NCBI GenBank assembly: GCA_016191145.1
Contig: JACPPD010000003.1
Location: 62,001-126,000, forward strand
Direction: 5' to 3'
Origin: Ignavibacteria bacterium
Lineage (GTDB): Bacteria > Bacteroidota > Ignavibacteria > Kapaibacteriales > Kapaibacteriaceae
DNA: 64,000 nt
The position numbers and the translations under genes were made by a program. Position 1 is the first letter of the stretch. Every line of letters begins with the position of its first letter. Under the pieces are notes generated by a model that was given only the letters and a program-made list of their open reading frames with translations, was not told where the DNA came from and made no database searches. Shown here piece by piece: positions 52,234 to 60,902 of this stretch.

Positions 52234-52827
52234 TCAAGCCCTGTGATTTAAATCTTCGAGATATGGAGCAAGAATGTCGCGCAGCCGCTTCTTCGCACGG
52301 AAGATTCTAACTTTCACAACATCTAACGTCTGACCAATTATCTCAGCGATCTCGTTGTATGATAGACCGTTGTATTCACGCAGCACAAACGCTTCGCGAT
52401 AATCCTCGGGTAATAACTCGAGTGCTGTCTGGATCAACTGAAGCAGCTCCTTTTGTTCATACGGAATGTCGCGCACCGTCAGGTGGAAGTCTTCGACCGG
52501 TATGTACTGACGTTTTGCTCGAGAGCGGTGCGACAGGCACAGGTTTCGTGCAATCGTCATCAGGTAGGCAGGGAAGTTCTCTATCTGCCTTCCCTGCTTG
52601 CCTGCTTCGAACAGCTTTACAAAGGTTTCCTGAAGTAAGTCCTCGGCAGTGTGACTGTCGCCCGTTATTTTACGACAATAGGTGTAGATTCTTTGCGAAT
52701 ACCGCCTATACAGTACCGTTAGTGCCTGTTGTGCTGTAACGTCGGCGCTCGCGAACTTCGCATACAGTTCTAAATCCGGCGTCTCATCGGCGTCAGTCTT
52801 TCGCAACTGCATGGTTCCTACCGTCAT
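52234..52827 (-). CDS. ECF-type RNA polymerase sigma factor
   Basis: A sigma-70 family factor of the ECF group. Region 2 is LYRRYSQRIYTYCRKITGD with DLLQETFVKLFEAG (the DAEDLxQETF-like core), and region 4 is LPEDYREAFVLREYNGLSYNEIAEIIG followed by VKVRIFRAKKRL (each quoted in parts). Region 2 binds the -10 element and region 4 the -35 element. The frame is open from 52890 but early residues have no conservation; ATG 52827 (MTVGTMQ) or 52812 (MQLRKT) fits better. The adjacent downstream gene starts 4 nt after its stop. It is separated by 28 nt from the divergent nagZ start. The operon it controls probably includes itself. Confidence 0.92.
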   Translation of the reverse strand: MTVGTMQLRKTDADETPDLELYAKFASADVTAQQALTVLYRRYSQRIYTYCRKITGDSHTAEDLLQETFVKLFEAGKQGRQIENFPAYLMTIARNLCLSHRSRAKRQYIPVEDFHLTVRDIPYEQKELLQLIQTALELLPEDYREAFVLREYNGLSYNEIAEIIGQTLDVVKVRIFRAKKRLRDILAPYLEDLNHRA

Positions 52828-52917
52828 AACGGTTCCTAAGTGCGTTCGCGTGCATAGACTGTATGTACTATCTGGTGTTACAAGGTGCAACCTAATGATA
52901 AACCTTAATTTGGATGT

Positions 52918-54411
52918 ATGGTAACACTACGCAGACGAGCTGTTGCTTTGATCATGATACGGGCAGATGCAGAGCATTGGGCCGACTCAGCGTACCGCGA
53001 TAAAACGTATCGAGCAATCGATTTAGGGGTAGGGGGCATTGGAGTATTTGCAGGCCGCCTGGAAGAGACGGCTGCAATGATTGCCGATCTCCAGAACCGA
53101 TCGGGCAATCGATTACTCATCGGAGCTGACTTTGAACACGGTCTTTCGATGCGTTTGGAAGGGGGCATTGCATTCCCGAGGGCAATGGCTCTTGGGCGCC
53201 TCGATAGCTCTGTTACAGAGTCCATAGCAGCCGCGATAGCTGCAGAAGCAAGAGCCATTGGAGTTCATTGGAATTGGGCGCCGTGTGCCGACATCAACAG
53301 TAATCCTGGAAATCCCATCATCAACACGCGCTCATTTGGCGAAGACCCTAATACGGTGTCCGACCATGCCGCTGCCTATGTCCGAGGAAGCCAGCGCAAT
53401 GGCGTGATGGCGTGCGCAAAGCATGCTCCCGGTCATGGCGATACATCTGTCGACAGCCATCTCGACCTTCCCCGCATCGATCTAGATACCGATGTTCTAT
53501 CGCGGCGCGAAATGATTCCGTTCCGGCAATGCATCGATGCAGGCGTTGCTTCGGTGATGATGGGGCATATTCTTGTGTCGCATCTGGACAACGAATCTCC
53601 GGCATCGCTTTCATCGAAAATTATTCACGACGTAGTACGCATCGAGTGGGGCTTCGACGGACTCGTGACCACAGACGCACTCGACATGCATTCAATTACC
53701 GATCGGTTCGATGCTGGAACAGCCACCGTCACTGCCATCGCAGCAGGTGCAGACATTGCCCTCATGCCATCGGATACAGACGTTGCCATGCGTGCATTGA
53801 TGAAGGCCGTCGACGATGGTGTAATAACCGAAGAACGTATATCTCAATCAGAGCATCGGCGAACCACTGCCACTGCAATATGCAAGGCAATAGGTAGTGC
53901 ATCTGCAGATCAGTCTCAGCACGCAGAGTTAGCGCTCACGGCAGCCAATGCAGCTATCGAGTACATTGGCAATGCCAGCGTACTCCCGCTTGAACGCTAC
54001 AAACAAGTTGCTGCATTGGCGTTTATCGATGAGCGCGATGCAAACACAGCAACAACATTTTTCCGGTATCTCGCAGAGGCCACAGAGGTCGATATCGATT
54101 TTGGTTTCGTTGATGGTACGATTGGTGAACGAGATCTATCCGGCATTCTTGAAGGCGTTGAGCATGCCGAGTGTATACTGCTCTGTTTCTTTGGTATGTC
54201 CCTTGCTTATGGTGCCTCTATACCAGGCAGAGAGAACATACCTGCCATCATAGACAAGCTCAGCGCACACAAAACGCGAATCGTTGTTTCGTGTGGAAGC
54301 CCGTATGGAATTTCTGAATTAACATCGGACCTGACGATAAACACATTTTCTGATACAATCCCGTCTCTTGCTGCTGCCGTATTGCGTTTGATCGGGCGTA
54401 AACCGGCATAA
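52918..54411 (+). CDS. nagZ: Beta-N-acetylhexosaminidase, GH3 (NagZ-like)
   Basis: Glycoside hydrolase family 3 enzyme that removes N-acetylglucosamine from peptidoglycan fragments during recycling. 497 residues; the GH3 TIM barrel (about 1-320) contains GVMACAKHAPGHGDTSVDSH (the KHxPGHGDT motif of NagZ-type GH3, including the catalytic histidine) and LVTTDALDM (the D nucleophile region). The remaining ~165 residues form a C-terminal GH3-like domain that short cytoplasmic NagZ proteins lack, more like the two-domain type of Bacteroidota and Firmicutes. No signal peptide is obvious. Together with the NamZ-like gene it implies a wall-recycling capacity. Confidence 0.88.
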   Translation: MVTLRRRAVALIMIRADAEHWADSAYRDKTYRAIDLGVGGIGVFAGRLEETAAMIADLQNRSGNRLLIGADFEHGLSMRLEGGIAFPRAMALGRLDSSVTESIAAAIAAEARAIGVHWNWAPCADINSNPGNPIINTRSFGEDPNTVSDHAAAYVRGSQRNGVMACAKHAPGHGDTSVDSHLDLPRIDLDTDVLSRREMIPFRQCIDAGVASVMMGHILVSHLDNESPASLSSKIIHDVVRIEWGFDGLVTTDALDMHSITDRFDAGTATVTAIAAGADIALMPSDTDVAMRALMKAVDDGVITEERISQSEHRRTTATAICKAIGSASADQSQHAELALTAANAAIEYIGNASVLPLERYKQVAALAFIDERDANTATTFFRYLAEATEVDIDFGFVDGTIGERDLSGILEGVEHAECILLCFFGMSLAYGASIPGRENIPAIIDKLSAHKTRIVVSCGSPYGISELTSDLTINTFSDTIPSLAAAVLRLIGRKPA

Positions 54412-54441
54412 TTCAGCCATACGCGTATTTTTGCGTTTTCC

Positions 54442-55455
54442 ATGAAAATCCTCATTACCGGCGGCGCCGGTTTCATTGGCAGCAATCTTGTTCGATGGAT
54501 TCTCGATAACACACAGCACACAGGTGTGGTCTTCGATGCATTAACGTATGCCGGCAATCTCGAAAATCTTGGCGGATGTTTGGACTCGCACAGATTCACC
54601 TTTGTAAGGGGCTCGGTAACAGACAGGGAAAGCGTTTCGCGCGTGATGGCACTTCAGCGCTTCGATGCAGTTATCCATCTTGCCGCAGAGACACATGTTG
54701 ACAGATCTATCATTTCCGCAGACCAGTTTGTTTCCACCAACGTTATGGGTACGCTCGTTATGCTCGAGTCTGCGCGCGATAACGGAGTAACGAGGTTCGT
54801 GCATGTTTCGACAGACGAAGTGTATGGAGATCTGGGAGAATTTGATTTTCCATTTACCGAAAGTCATCCCCTACGTCCATCTTCTCCGTACGCAGCTTCG
54901 AAAGCGGCCAGCGATCATCTTGTACAATCCTTCATAAGAACATTTAACATCGACTGCGTTATTACTCGCTGTTCAAATAATTATGGCCCCTTTCAATTCC
55001 CTGAAAAATTTATTCCCCTGATGATTGTAAATGCCATGGAGGCGCGGACGCTACCTATTTACGGCGATGGGAAACAGCGCCGAGACTGGCTTCATGTAAA
55101 CGATCATTGCAGGGGATTGCTGCTGGCGTTGGAAAGAGGAATGCCTGGTGAGGTATACAATTTTGGCAGTGGGCACGAAGCATCGAACATTGAGATTGCA
55201 CAGAGCCTTGTAGCGCAGATGGCTGCATCTGCAGAGTTGATTAAGTATGTGGCGGACAGACCCGGACACGACAGGAGATATGCTCTGAACAATTCGAAAG
55301 CAAAGAGTCAATTAGGCTGGGAACCAGAAGTCGATATCGAAGACGGTTTACGTGCAACAATTTCCTGGTATTCAGAACACAGCAAATGGTGCAATAACGT
55401 TCGTACCGGTGAATACAGACTTTATTATGAGCGTCAGTATCACGAAGAACTTTGA
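54442..55455 (+). CDS. rfbB: dTDP-glucose 4,6-dehydratase
   Basis: Extended SDR that makes dTDP-4-keto-6-deoxyglucose, the precursor of rhamnose and other deoxy sugars. 337 residues with the NAD-binding GGAGFIGSNLVRW (about 7-19), STDEVYGDLG containing the catalytic D/E pair, YAASKAASDH (catalytic Y and K, about 150-159), and NNYGPFQFPEKFIPLMI. No rfbA/C/D is in the window, so the sugar product is not fixed. It starts the polysaccharide cluster 30 nt after nagZ. Confidence 0.93.
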   Translation: MKILITGGAGFIGSNLVRWILDNTQHTGVVFDALTYAGNLENLGGCLDSHRFTFVRGSVTDRESVSRVMALQRFDAVIHLAAETHVDRSIISADQFVSTNVMGTLVMLESARDNGVTRFVHVSTDEVYGDLGEFDFPFTESHPLRPSSPYAASKAASDHLVQSFIRTFNIDCVITRCSNNYGPFQFPEKFIPLMIVNAMEARTLPIYGDGKQRRDWLHVNDHCRGLLLALERGMPGEVYNFGSGHEASNIEIAQSLVAQMAASAELIKYVADRPGHDRRYALNNSKAKSQLGWEPEVDIEDGLRATISWYSEHSKWCNNVRTGEYRLYYERQYHEEL

Positions 55456-55465
55456 AAGGAACGGC

Positions 55466-56839
55466 ATGGCACTCCGCAGAAGGGGTAGGCCGCGAAAAAA
55501 CGTTAGCAGGCATGAACGCCTCCTAATGCAAAAAATTCTCGATGGGAATTTCACCGTCGGAGTTGTTGGGTTAGGCTACGTTGGCTTACCCATGGCGCTT
55601 GAGTTTTCAAAGAATGGCATTCGGACGATTGGTGTCGACCTTGACGAAAAAAAAGTGCGTGCTCTTAACTCGGGCAGGAATTACATTCAGGATCTCAATC
55701 CGGCAGATATTCGACATGTTACCACAAAGTCGAAAAAACTTTCTGCATCCACCAATATCGCTGATGTAAAGAATTGTGATGTAATCTATGTCTGTGTGCC
55801 TACACCGTTCACACCAAACAAGGACCCCGATATTTCCCATATCGTGTCGGCGGCTACCGGCATTGCCGCAGTACTGCATCGCGGGCAGCTTGTAATACTA
55901 AAAAGTACAACATTTCCGGGCACGACAGAAAAATATGTGAAGCCGATTCTCGATTCGTCGAAACTCATCTGTGGTAAGGAATACTTTTTAGCGTTTTCTC
56001 CCGAGAGAATCGATCCGGGCAATCGGCACTGGACAACGAAGACCACGCCTGTTGTTGTGGCGGGAGTTACAACTGCATGTACAGATTTAGCCGTTGCAGT
56101 TAACAAGCACATCATCGGCGAAGTTGTTGCCGTGAGCTCTCCAATGGTTGCCGAGATGGAAAAGCTGCTGGAGAATATTTTCCGCAGTGTGAATATCGCG
56201 CTTGTTAACGAGATGGCGCAGTTATGCGACAGAATGGGCGTGAACATCTGGGAAGTGGTTCAGGCTGCGTCAACGAAACCGTTCGGTTTCATGCCCTTCT
56301 ACCCGGGACCAGGCATTGGCGGACACTGTATACTTATCGATCCGTATTACCTTTCGTGGGCGGCAAGGGAGCACGATTTTGTAACGAATTTTATTACTCT
56401 GGCTGCCGAAGTGAATGAATCTATGCCTTTCTATGTTCGGTCGATGATTGAGCGTGAAATTGCGAAACAACCAGTCACGCTGGAAAGGGCAAAAGTCTGC
56501 CTGCTTGGCATGGCATTCAAAAAAGATGTAGATGACCTCAGGCATTCACCTGCACTCAAGGTTGCCGAACTCCTCATCGATCATGGAATCGAAAATGTGT
56601 CGTTTTTCGATCCCTTCATCAAATCAGTTGAGGTTCACGGCAATGTTCTGCATTCTCGCACCAGGCTTACAGAGAAATTTCTTCAGCGTCAGGACGTAGT
56701 CGTTATCACAACCGATCACAGTTCGTTCGATATAGACTTCATCGTTAGTAACAGCAGGGTGGTAATCGACACAAGAAACGCGGCGAAGAACATTAAGGGA
56801 TCGCGCAAGAACATTGTTTTGTTGGGTGAAGGCCGATGA
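55466..56839 (+). CDS. UDP-N-acetylmannosamine-type nucleotide-sugar 6-dehydrogenase (WecC/WbpA-like)
   Basis: NAD-dependent dehydrogenase oxidising C6 of a UDP-HexNAc. 457 residues from ATG 55466, preceded by AAAGGA (55455-55460) right after the rfbB stop; ATG 55427 upstream overlaps rfbB and is less likely. The Rossmann motif VGVVGLGYVGLPMALEFS (about 31-48) and the catalytic region FYPGPGIGGHCILIDPYYL (about 287-305) are clear, as is LLGMAFKKDVDDLRHSPAL. The first ~25 residues (ALRRRGRPRKNVSRHERLL) are an unusual basic extension with an RGRPRK AT-hook-like core. With the adjacent wecB gene, it probably makes UDP-ManNAcA. Confidence 0.92.
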   Translation: MALRRRGRPRKNVSRHERLLMQKILDGNFTVGVVGLGYVGLPMALEFSKNGIRTIGVDLDEKKVRALNSGRNYIQDLNPADIRHVTTKSKKLSASTNIADVKNCDVIYVCVPTPFTPNKDPDISHIVSAATGIAAVLHRGQLVILKSTTFPGTTEKYVKPILDSSKLICGKEYFLAFSPERIDPGNRHWTTKTTPVVVAGVTTACTDLAVAVNKHIIGEVVAVSSPMVAEMEKLLENIFRSVNIALVNEMAQLCDRMGVNIWEVVQAASTKPFGFMPFYPGPGIGGHCILIDPYYLSWAAREHDFVTNFITLAAEVNESMPFYVRSMIEREIAKQPVTLERAKVCLLGMAFKKDVDDLRHSPALKVAELLIDHGIENVSFFDPFIKSVEVHGNVLHSRTRLTEKFLQRQDVVVITTDHSSFDIDFIVSNSRVVIDTRNAAKNIKGSRKNIVLLGEGR

Positions 56840-57918
56840 AGCGAGTGATCTCCGTAGTTGGAGCAAGACCGAATTTTATGAAGGTGGCGCCCATACACAG
56901 AGCCTTTCAGAAACACCTGGAGAAGTTCGACCATGCAATTGTGCATACTGGGCAGCACTACGATGTTTCGATGTCGGATACATTTTTTCACGATCTCGAT
57001 ATGCCTACTCCATCATGGTTTCTTGGAGTTGGCAGCGGTAGCCACGCCTCGCAGACTTCTCGCATCATGATGGGATTCGAGAAAGTATGCATGGAAGCCG
57101 AGCCGGATTACGTGATTGTTGTGGGAGATGTAAACAGCACCATCGCATGTGCACTTACAAGTGTGAAAATGGGAATTCGGACGGCTCATGTCGAAGCAGG
57201 ACTTCGGTCGTTCGACCGATCGATGCCGGAAGAGATTAACAGAATTGCCACGGATGCAATTGTAGATGATCTCTTTGTGACTGAACCAGCGGGCGTGACA
57301 AATCTGTTACGGGAAGGCGCAAATCCTTCTTCCATACATCTGGTTGGTAACACGATGATAGATTCGATGATGTATGCTCTTCCGAAAGCTGAAGCATCTT
57401 CAATACTGATTGATCTCGGGTTAAGAACATCTGAGTATGCAGTGGTTACTCTGCATCGTCCTAGCAACGTTGATGTTCAGGAACGTCTGGAAATGCTTCT
57501 CAATGTTCTTGCCGAGATAGGCAGGCGCATACATGTTGTGTTCTCTGTTCATCCGCGTACTCAGAAGAACATCAAACAATGGAATATCACGACGCCGGAG
57601 AATGTCCGTCTCATCAGCCCTGTGGGGTACGTCGACTTCCTTGCGTTATTGAAGAATGCAAGGTTTGCATTAACCGACAGCGGCGGAATACAGGAAGAAA
57701 CAACCGTTCTAAACGTTCCATGCATCACTGCTCGGACATCCACAGAGCGTCCCATCACCGTCGAGATTGGTACAAACGTTCTTGTTAAACCTGAATATGA
57801 ATTCATGCTAACTGCTGCAAATCAAATCCTCGATGGCCGGTCACGCAAAGGCGCCATACCCGACCTTTGGGATGGTCAGGCTTCGCACCGCATTGTTCAG
57901 CTCATCACATCGCACTAA
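56836..57918 (+). CDS. wecB: UDP-N-acetylglucosamine 2-epimerase
   Basis: Non-hydrolysing epimerase converting UDP-GlcNAc to UDP-ManNAc. 360 residues: VVGARPNFMKVAPIHRAF at the start, HTGQHYDVSMSD, VVGDVNSTIACAL, HVEAGLRSFDRSMPEEINR (core of the epimerase signature, 19 residues), and LTDSGGIQEE followed by the TxRPxT-like TSTERPITVE. The ATG overlaps the dehydrogenase stop by 4 nt (ATGA). The WecB and dehydrogenase pair forms the UDP-ManNAcA branch of the cluster. Confidence 0.95.
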   Translation: MKRVISVVGARPNFMKVAPIHRAFQKHLEKFDHAIVHTGQHYDVSMSDTFFHDLDMPTPSWFLGVGSGSHASQTSRIMMGFEKVCMEAEPDYVIVVGDVNSTIACALTSVKMGIRTAHVEAGLRSFDRSMPEEINRIATDAIVDDLFVTEPAGVTNLLREGANPSSIHLVGNTMIDSMMYALPKAEASSILIDLGLRTSEYAVVTLHRPSNVDVQERLEMLLNVLAEIGRRIHVVFSVHPRTQKNIKQWNITTPENVRLISPVGYVDFLALLKNARFALTDSGGIQEETTVLNVPCITARTSTERPITVEIGTNVLVKPEYEFMLTAANQILDGRSRKGAIPDLWDGQASHRIVQLITSH

Positions 57919-59699
57919 TGAATATGTTCCGACGTTTACAATCACCAGTTTTACCACACCGCGGAATCCGAATGCAGGCTCTCGCCAAGTATTGCCGTGC
58001 TACCATGCTGCTCATTGCTGCAATTGCAGCAGTATCTGAACATGTACAAGCACAAGGGTCGGGGCAATTTTTAGATTTGGAAAGAATTGCAAACAGACCC
58101 GGACTGTCTTCCTCTCAGGTTCTGACTGCCGAGCAAATCCCCACAGATGATGTTGTCGATCCTGAAATATATATTCTGGGACCCGGAGATGTTCTTTCGT
58201 ACATGACTTCAGGACTCGATTTTTCTGAGAAGCTTGTTATTGTTTCTCCCGAATGCACCGTCTTGATGGAGCGATTCGGTATGATTGATGTAAAGGGGAA
58301 ATCTCTGCGCCAGCTACGAGACTCTCTTACAACAGTATATAAGAGGCGGGTTCCGGATAGTGAATTATATCTTTCGTTAAAAAGAGCGAGAACTGTATAT
58401 GTAACGCTCAAGGGCAACGTACCCTATCCTGGAACGTACGCTGTGCCTGCATCGATGCGTGTTTCAACCTTCCTGGGTGTAACCCGTCAGCCGTGGCTTT
58501 TGAATGGATCTAAGCTGCAAATGGAACGCAGTACGATGATCAATGAATCCACTGCTGAGTCTGCTTTGACGAGAAATTCTTCTTCATTTTTGAGTGGTTA
58601 TGCTGTAAGAAATATTACGATCAGGCATCGTGATAATACTGACTTGGCTGATCTCCCTAAATCACGTCTGCCGGGATGCAGTCGGTTCGATCCTCACCTT
58701 CGCGAGGGCGATATCGTTACCGTTCCGTTCGATGCGGAATCGTATCCGTCAATTACCATCTCCGGGGCAGTTGCGCTGCCTATTACACTAGAATATAGAA
58801 CAGGCGATAGAGCATCAATCCTCTTATCTGCTGCAGGTGGGATAACAAGTGATGCCGATATAAACAACATTACATTAATTCAATCCGGCGGTGAGGGAAG
58901 GATTCTTATCAAGGTAGATTCAAATTTTAATATCGCTGGCGACGATCCGGTGTTGCAGCCGGGAAGTACTATCATTGTTGAGCGAATTGCGAAAGCAGGC
59001 GCCGACGTACGGCAGGGTGTTGTTGAAGTATATGGTGAAGTTCAGACTCCGGGGTCCGTCATCATACAGCCAGGTACAACAAAATTGTCCGAGGTGATTA
59101 CAAAATGCGGCGGTATTGCCAAGAACGCGTCACTATCGCTGAGCTACATCGTTCGCCCCGATTTAACGGCCTATTCAGACAGGAAACGATACGATGATGC
59201 TAAACGGAACTTTATGTATAGCGACCTTACACTGGAAGACACAGTTCGGTATCAGTTGGATCAGTCGTATCGGTTGCCGTACGTTTCATGTGACGTTGCG
59301 CGTGCGCTCACAGACACGTCTTCGGCCGACAACTTCGTTCTTCACACTGGCGACATCATTGTAATTGCGGCGAATCCCAACCGCGTGTTTGTTTATGGTC
59401 AGGTTAATCAGCCAGGCTACATCGCTTATTCGCCGAAAAAGTCGTTGGATTGGTATGTAGAACAAGCCGGAGGTTTTGCCACCGGCGCAAAGAGCGGTAG
59501 GGCCAGAATTATTCGGGGAAGGACGAAGGTCTGGGTAGAAGATGGAGATGCATACGTGGAGTCAGGCGACGAAGTCTACGTGCCCCGCGCACCGGACGTG
59601 CCACCGGGAATTCAGATGCAGACGTATGCCGTTGTTGCAGGTATATTGTCGAGTGTTGCTGCAATTACTTACACGATTTTAGCGATCTCGAGCCGGTAA
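57918..59699 (+). CDS. Polysaccharide export protein (Wza-like, SLBB domains)
   Basis: 593 residues beginning at ATG 57918, which overlaps the wecB TAA stop (TAATG); a second candidate is ATG 57972. A signal peptide is present (YCRATMLLIAAIAAVSEHVQA). The Poly_export motif YILGPGDVLSYM leads, followed by several SLBB/soluble-ligand-binding repeats (VYVTLKGNVPYPGTY, VEVYGEVQTPGSVII, VFVYGQVNQPGYIAYSP), and a C-terminal TM helix (VVAGILSSVAAITYTIL). Wza forms an outer-membrane channel for capsular or exopolysaccharide; the partner tyrosine kinase Wzc is not in the window. The lipobox cysteine found in many Wza proteins is not visible near the cleavage site. Confidence 0.88.
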   Translation: MNMFRRLQSPVLPHRGIRMQALAKYCRATMLLIAAIAAVSEHVQAQGSGQFLDLERIANRPGLSSSQVLTAEQIPTDDVVDPEIYILGPGDVLSYMTSGLDFSEKLVIVSPECTVLMERFGMIDVKGKSLRQLRDSLTTVYKRRVPDSELYLSLKRARTVYVTLKGNVPYPGTYAVPASMRVSTFLGVTRQPWLLNGSKLQMERSTMINESTAESALTRNSSSFLSGYAVRNITIRHRDNTDLADLPKSRLPGCSRFDPHLREGDIVTVPFDAESYPSITISGAVALPITLEYRTGDRASILLSAAGGITSDADINNITLIQSGGEGRILIKVDSNFNIAGDDPVLQPGSTIIVERIAKAGADVRQGVVEVYGEVQTPGSVIIQPGTTKLSEVITKCGGIAKNASLSLSYIVRPDLTAYSDRKRYDDAKRNFMYSDLTLEDTVRYQLDQSYRLPYVSCDVARALTDTSSADNFVLHTGDIIVIAANPNRVFVYGQVNQPGYIAYSPKKSLDWYVEQAGGFATGAKSGRARIIRGRTKVWVEDGDAYVESGDEVYVPRAPDVPPGIQMQTYAVVAGILSSVAAITYTILAISSR

Positions 59700-59711
59700 A
59701 TCGTTTTTCGC

Positions 59712-60902
59712 ATGACATTGACAGATGTTGGATTACTCCTTGCAGCCTGCGCGATGTTTGGATTGCTGTATCCGCATGCAATCTATCCACCGCTTCTTTG
59801 GATAATATCAAAATATTTTGCAAAACCGCTGCAAACCTCTACGAATGAGCCACACTCAATTGACATTGTTCTTTCCGCACATAATGAAGAACAACTAATT
59901 GGACAATGTTTAACGTCGGTGGTGGAATCGGATTATCCAAAGCATCTTGTGCGAATTTTGGTAGGGGACGATGGTTCCACAGATAACACATGCTCGATAA
60001 TTGAGTCTATATCACAAAACATCGGACATCAAAAAGTAAAATTGTTTAGGTTTAGTCGCTCTGGTAAAAACCATGTAATTACCTCACTAGTCGGCCAGTC
60101 AACCGCAGACATCATTCTATTCACCGATGCTGATTGTGTAGTTGATAAGGGGGCTCTGAGTGCTGTGAATGAGACGTTGAATGATGAAAGCGTTGGCGCA
60201 GTTGTGGGTATGCTGAAGGTGGCATCTGATTCCTCCGGACTCCAACCAGGACTCGAAGGAGAAACATTTTATAGAAGGATTGAAGCAGGGATAAATCAGC
60301 TCGAAAGTACGATAGGTTCCACTGTCACATCAAACGGTGCCTTATATGGTGTTCGACGTGTGCTGGCAGGGTCGATCCCCAGTGCATCCTTTGCAGACGA
60401 CTGGGTAAATCTGTTAGAGGCGCTTCGTGCCGGCAGCAGAGTTGTTTTCAACCCCAAAGCATGGGCGGTTGAGAATCGACGTGTGACGATGTATGGAGAA
60501 ATACAGAGAACCATCCGCACGGCTTCGGCAGGCATGTCTACTGTTTGGTATTACCGGTCTCTTCTTTCTCCCAAATATGGATGGACATCATTCTTCCTCC
60601 TTTCGCATAAAATAATTCGTTGGGCAAGCCCCCTATTCATGATTGCATTAATGATGGGCACTGTGCTCACTGTAGGCAATACCATGTTGTTCGGCACACT
60701 TCTTTATGGTCAGATAATTGCTTATGGACTTGCCTTGCTGGGATATGCGGCGTCTGTCAATGGTCAGAACGTGCCGATTGCATCGGCGCTTCAGTATTTC
60801 GTTGCAATGAATTATAGTTTTTTAGCGGCAATGGTGAGATTCAAACGTTCGCAGCGTAACGACCAGTGGAATCCAAACGAGGGAATTGGCAATGACAAGT
60901 GA
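59712..60902 (+). CDS. Glycosyltransferase family 2, membrane-associated
   Basis: 396 residues: N-terminal TM helix (about 6-27), the GT-A domain with SIDIVLSAHNEEQLIG, LVGDDGSTDNT, and the acidic LFTDADCV DxD motif, followed by ADDWVNLLEAL and the QRTIRTASAG motif, then three C-terminal TM helices (about 290-380). The layout resembles processive or lipid-linked GT2 enzymes that build polysaccharide repeat units at the cytoplasmic membrane. Donor and acceptor are unknown. It is 13 nt downstream of the Wza-like gene and overlaps the flippase start. Confidence 0.87.
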   Translation: MTLTDVGLLLAACAMFGLLYPHAIYPPLLWIISKYFAKPLQTSTNEPHSIDIVLSAHNEEQLIGQCLTSVVESDYPKHLVRILVGDDGSTDNTCSIIESISQNIGHQKVKLFRFSRSGKNHVITSLVGQSTADIILFTDADCVVDKGALSAVNETLNDESVGAVVGMLKVASDSSGLQPGLEGETFYRRIEAGINQLESTIGSTVTSNGALYGVRRVLAGSIPSASFADDWVNLLEALRAGSRVVFNPKAWAVENRRVTMYGEIQRTIRTASAGMSTVWYYRSLLSPKYGWTSFFLLSHKIIRWASPLFMIALMMGTVLTVGNTMLFGTLLYGQIIAYGLALLGYAASVNGQNVPIASALQYFVAMNYSFLAAMVRFKRSQRNDQWNPNEGIGNDK

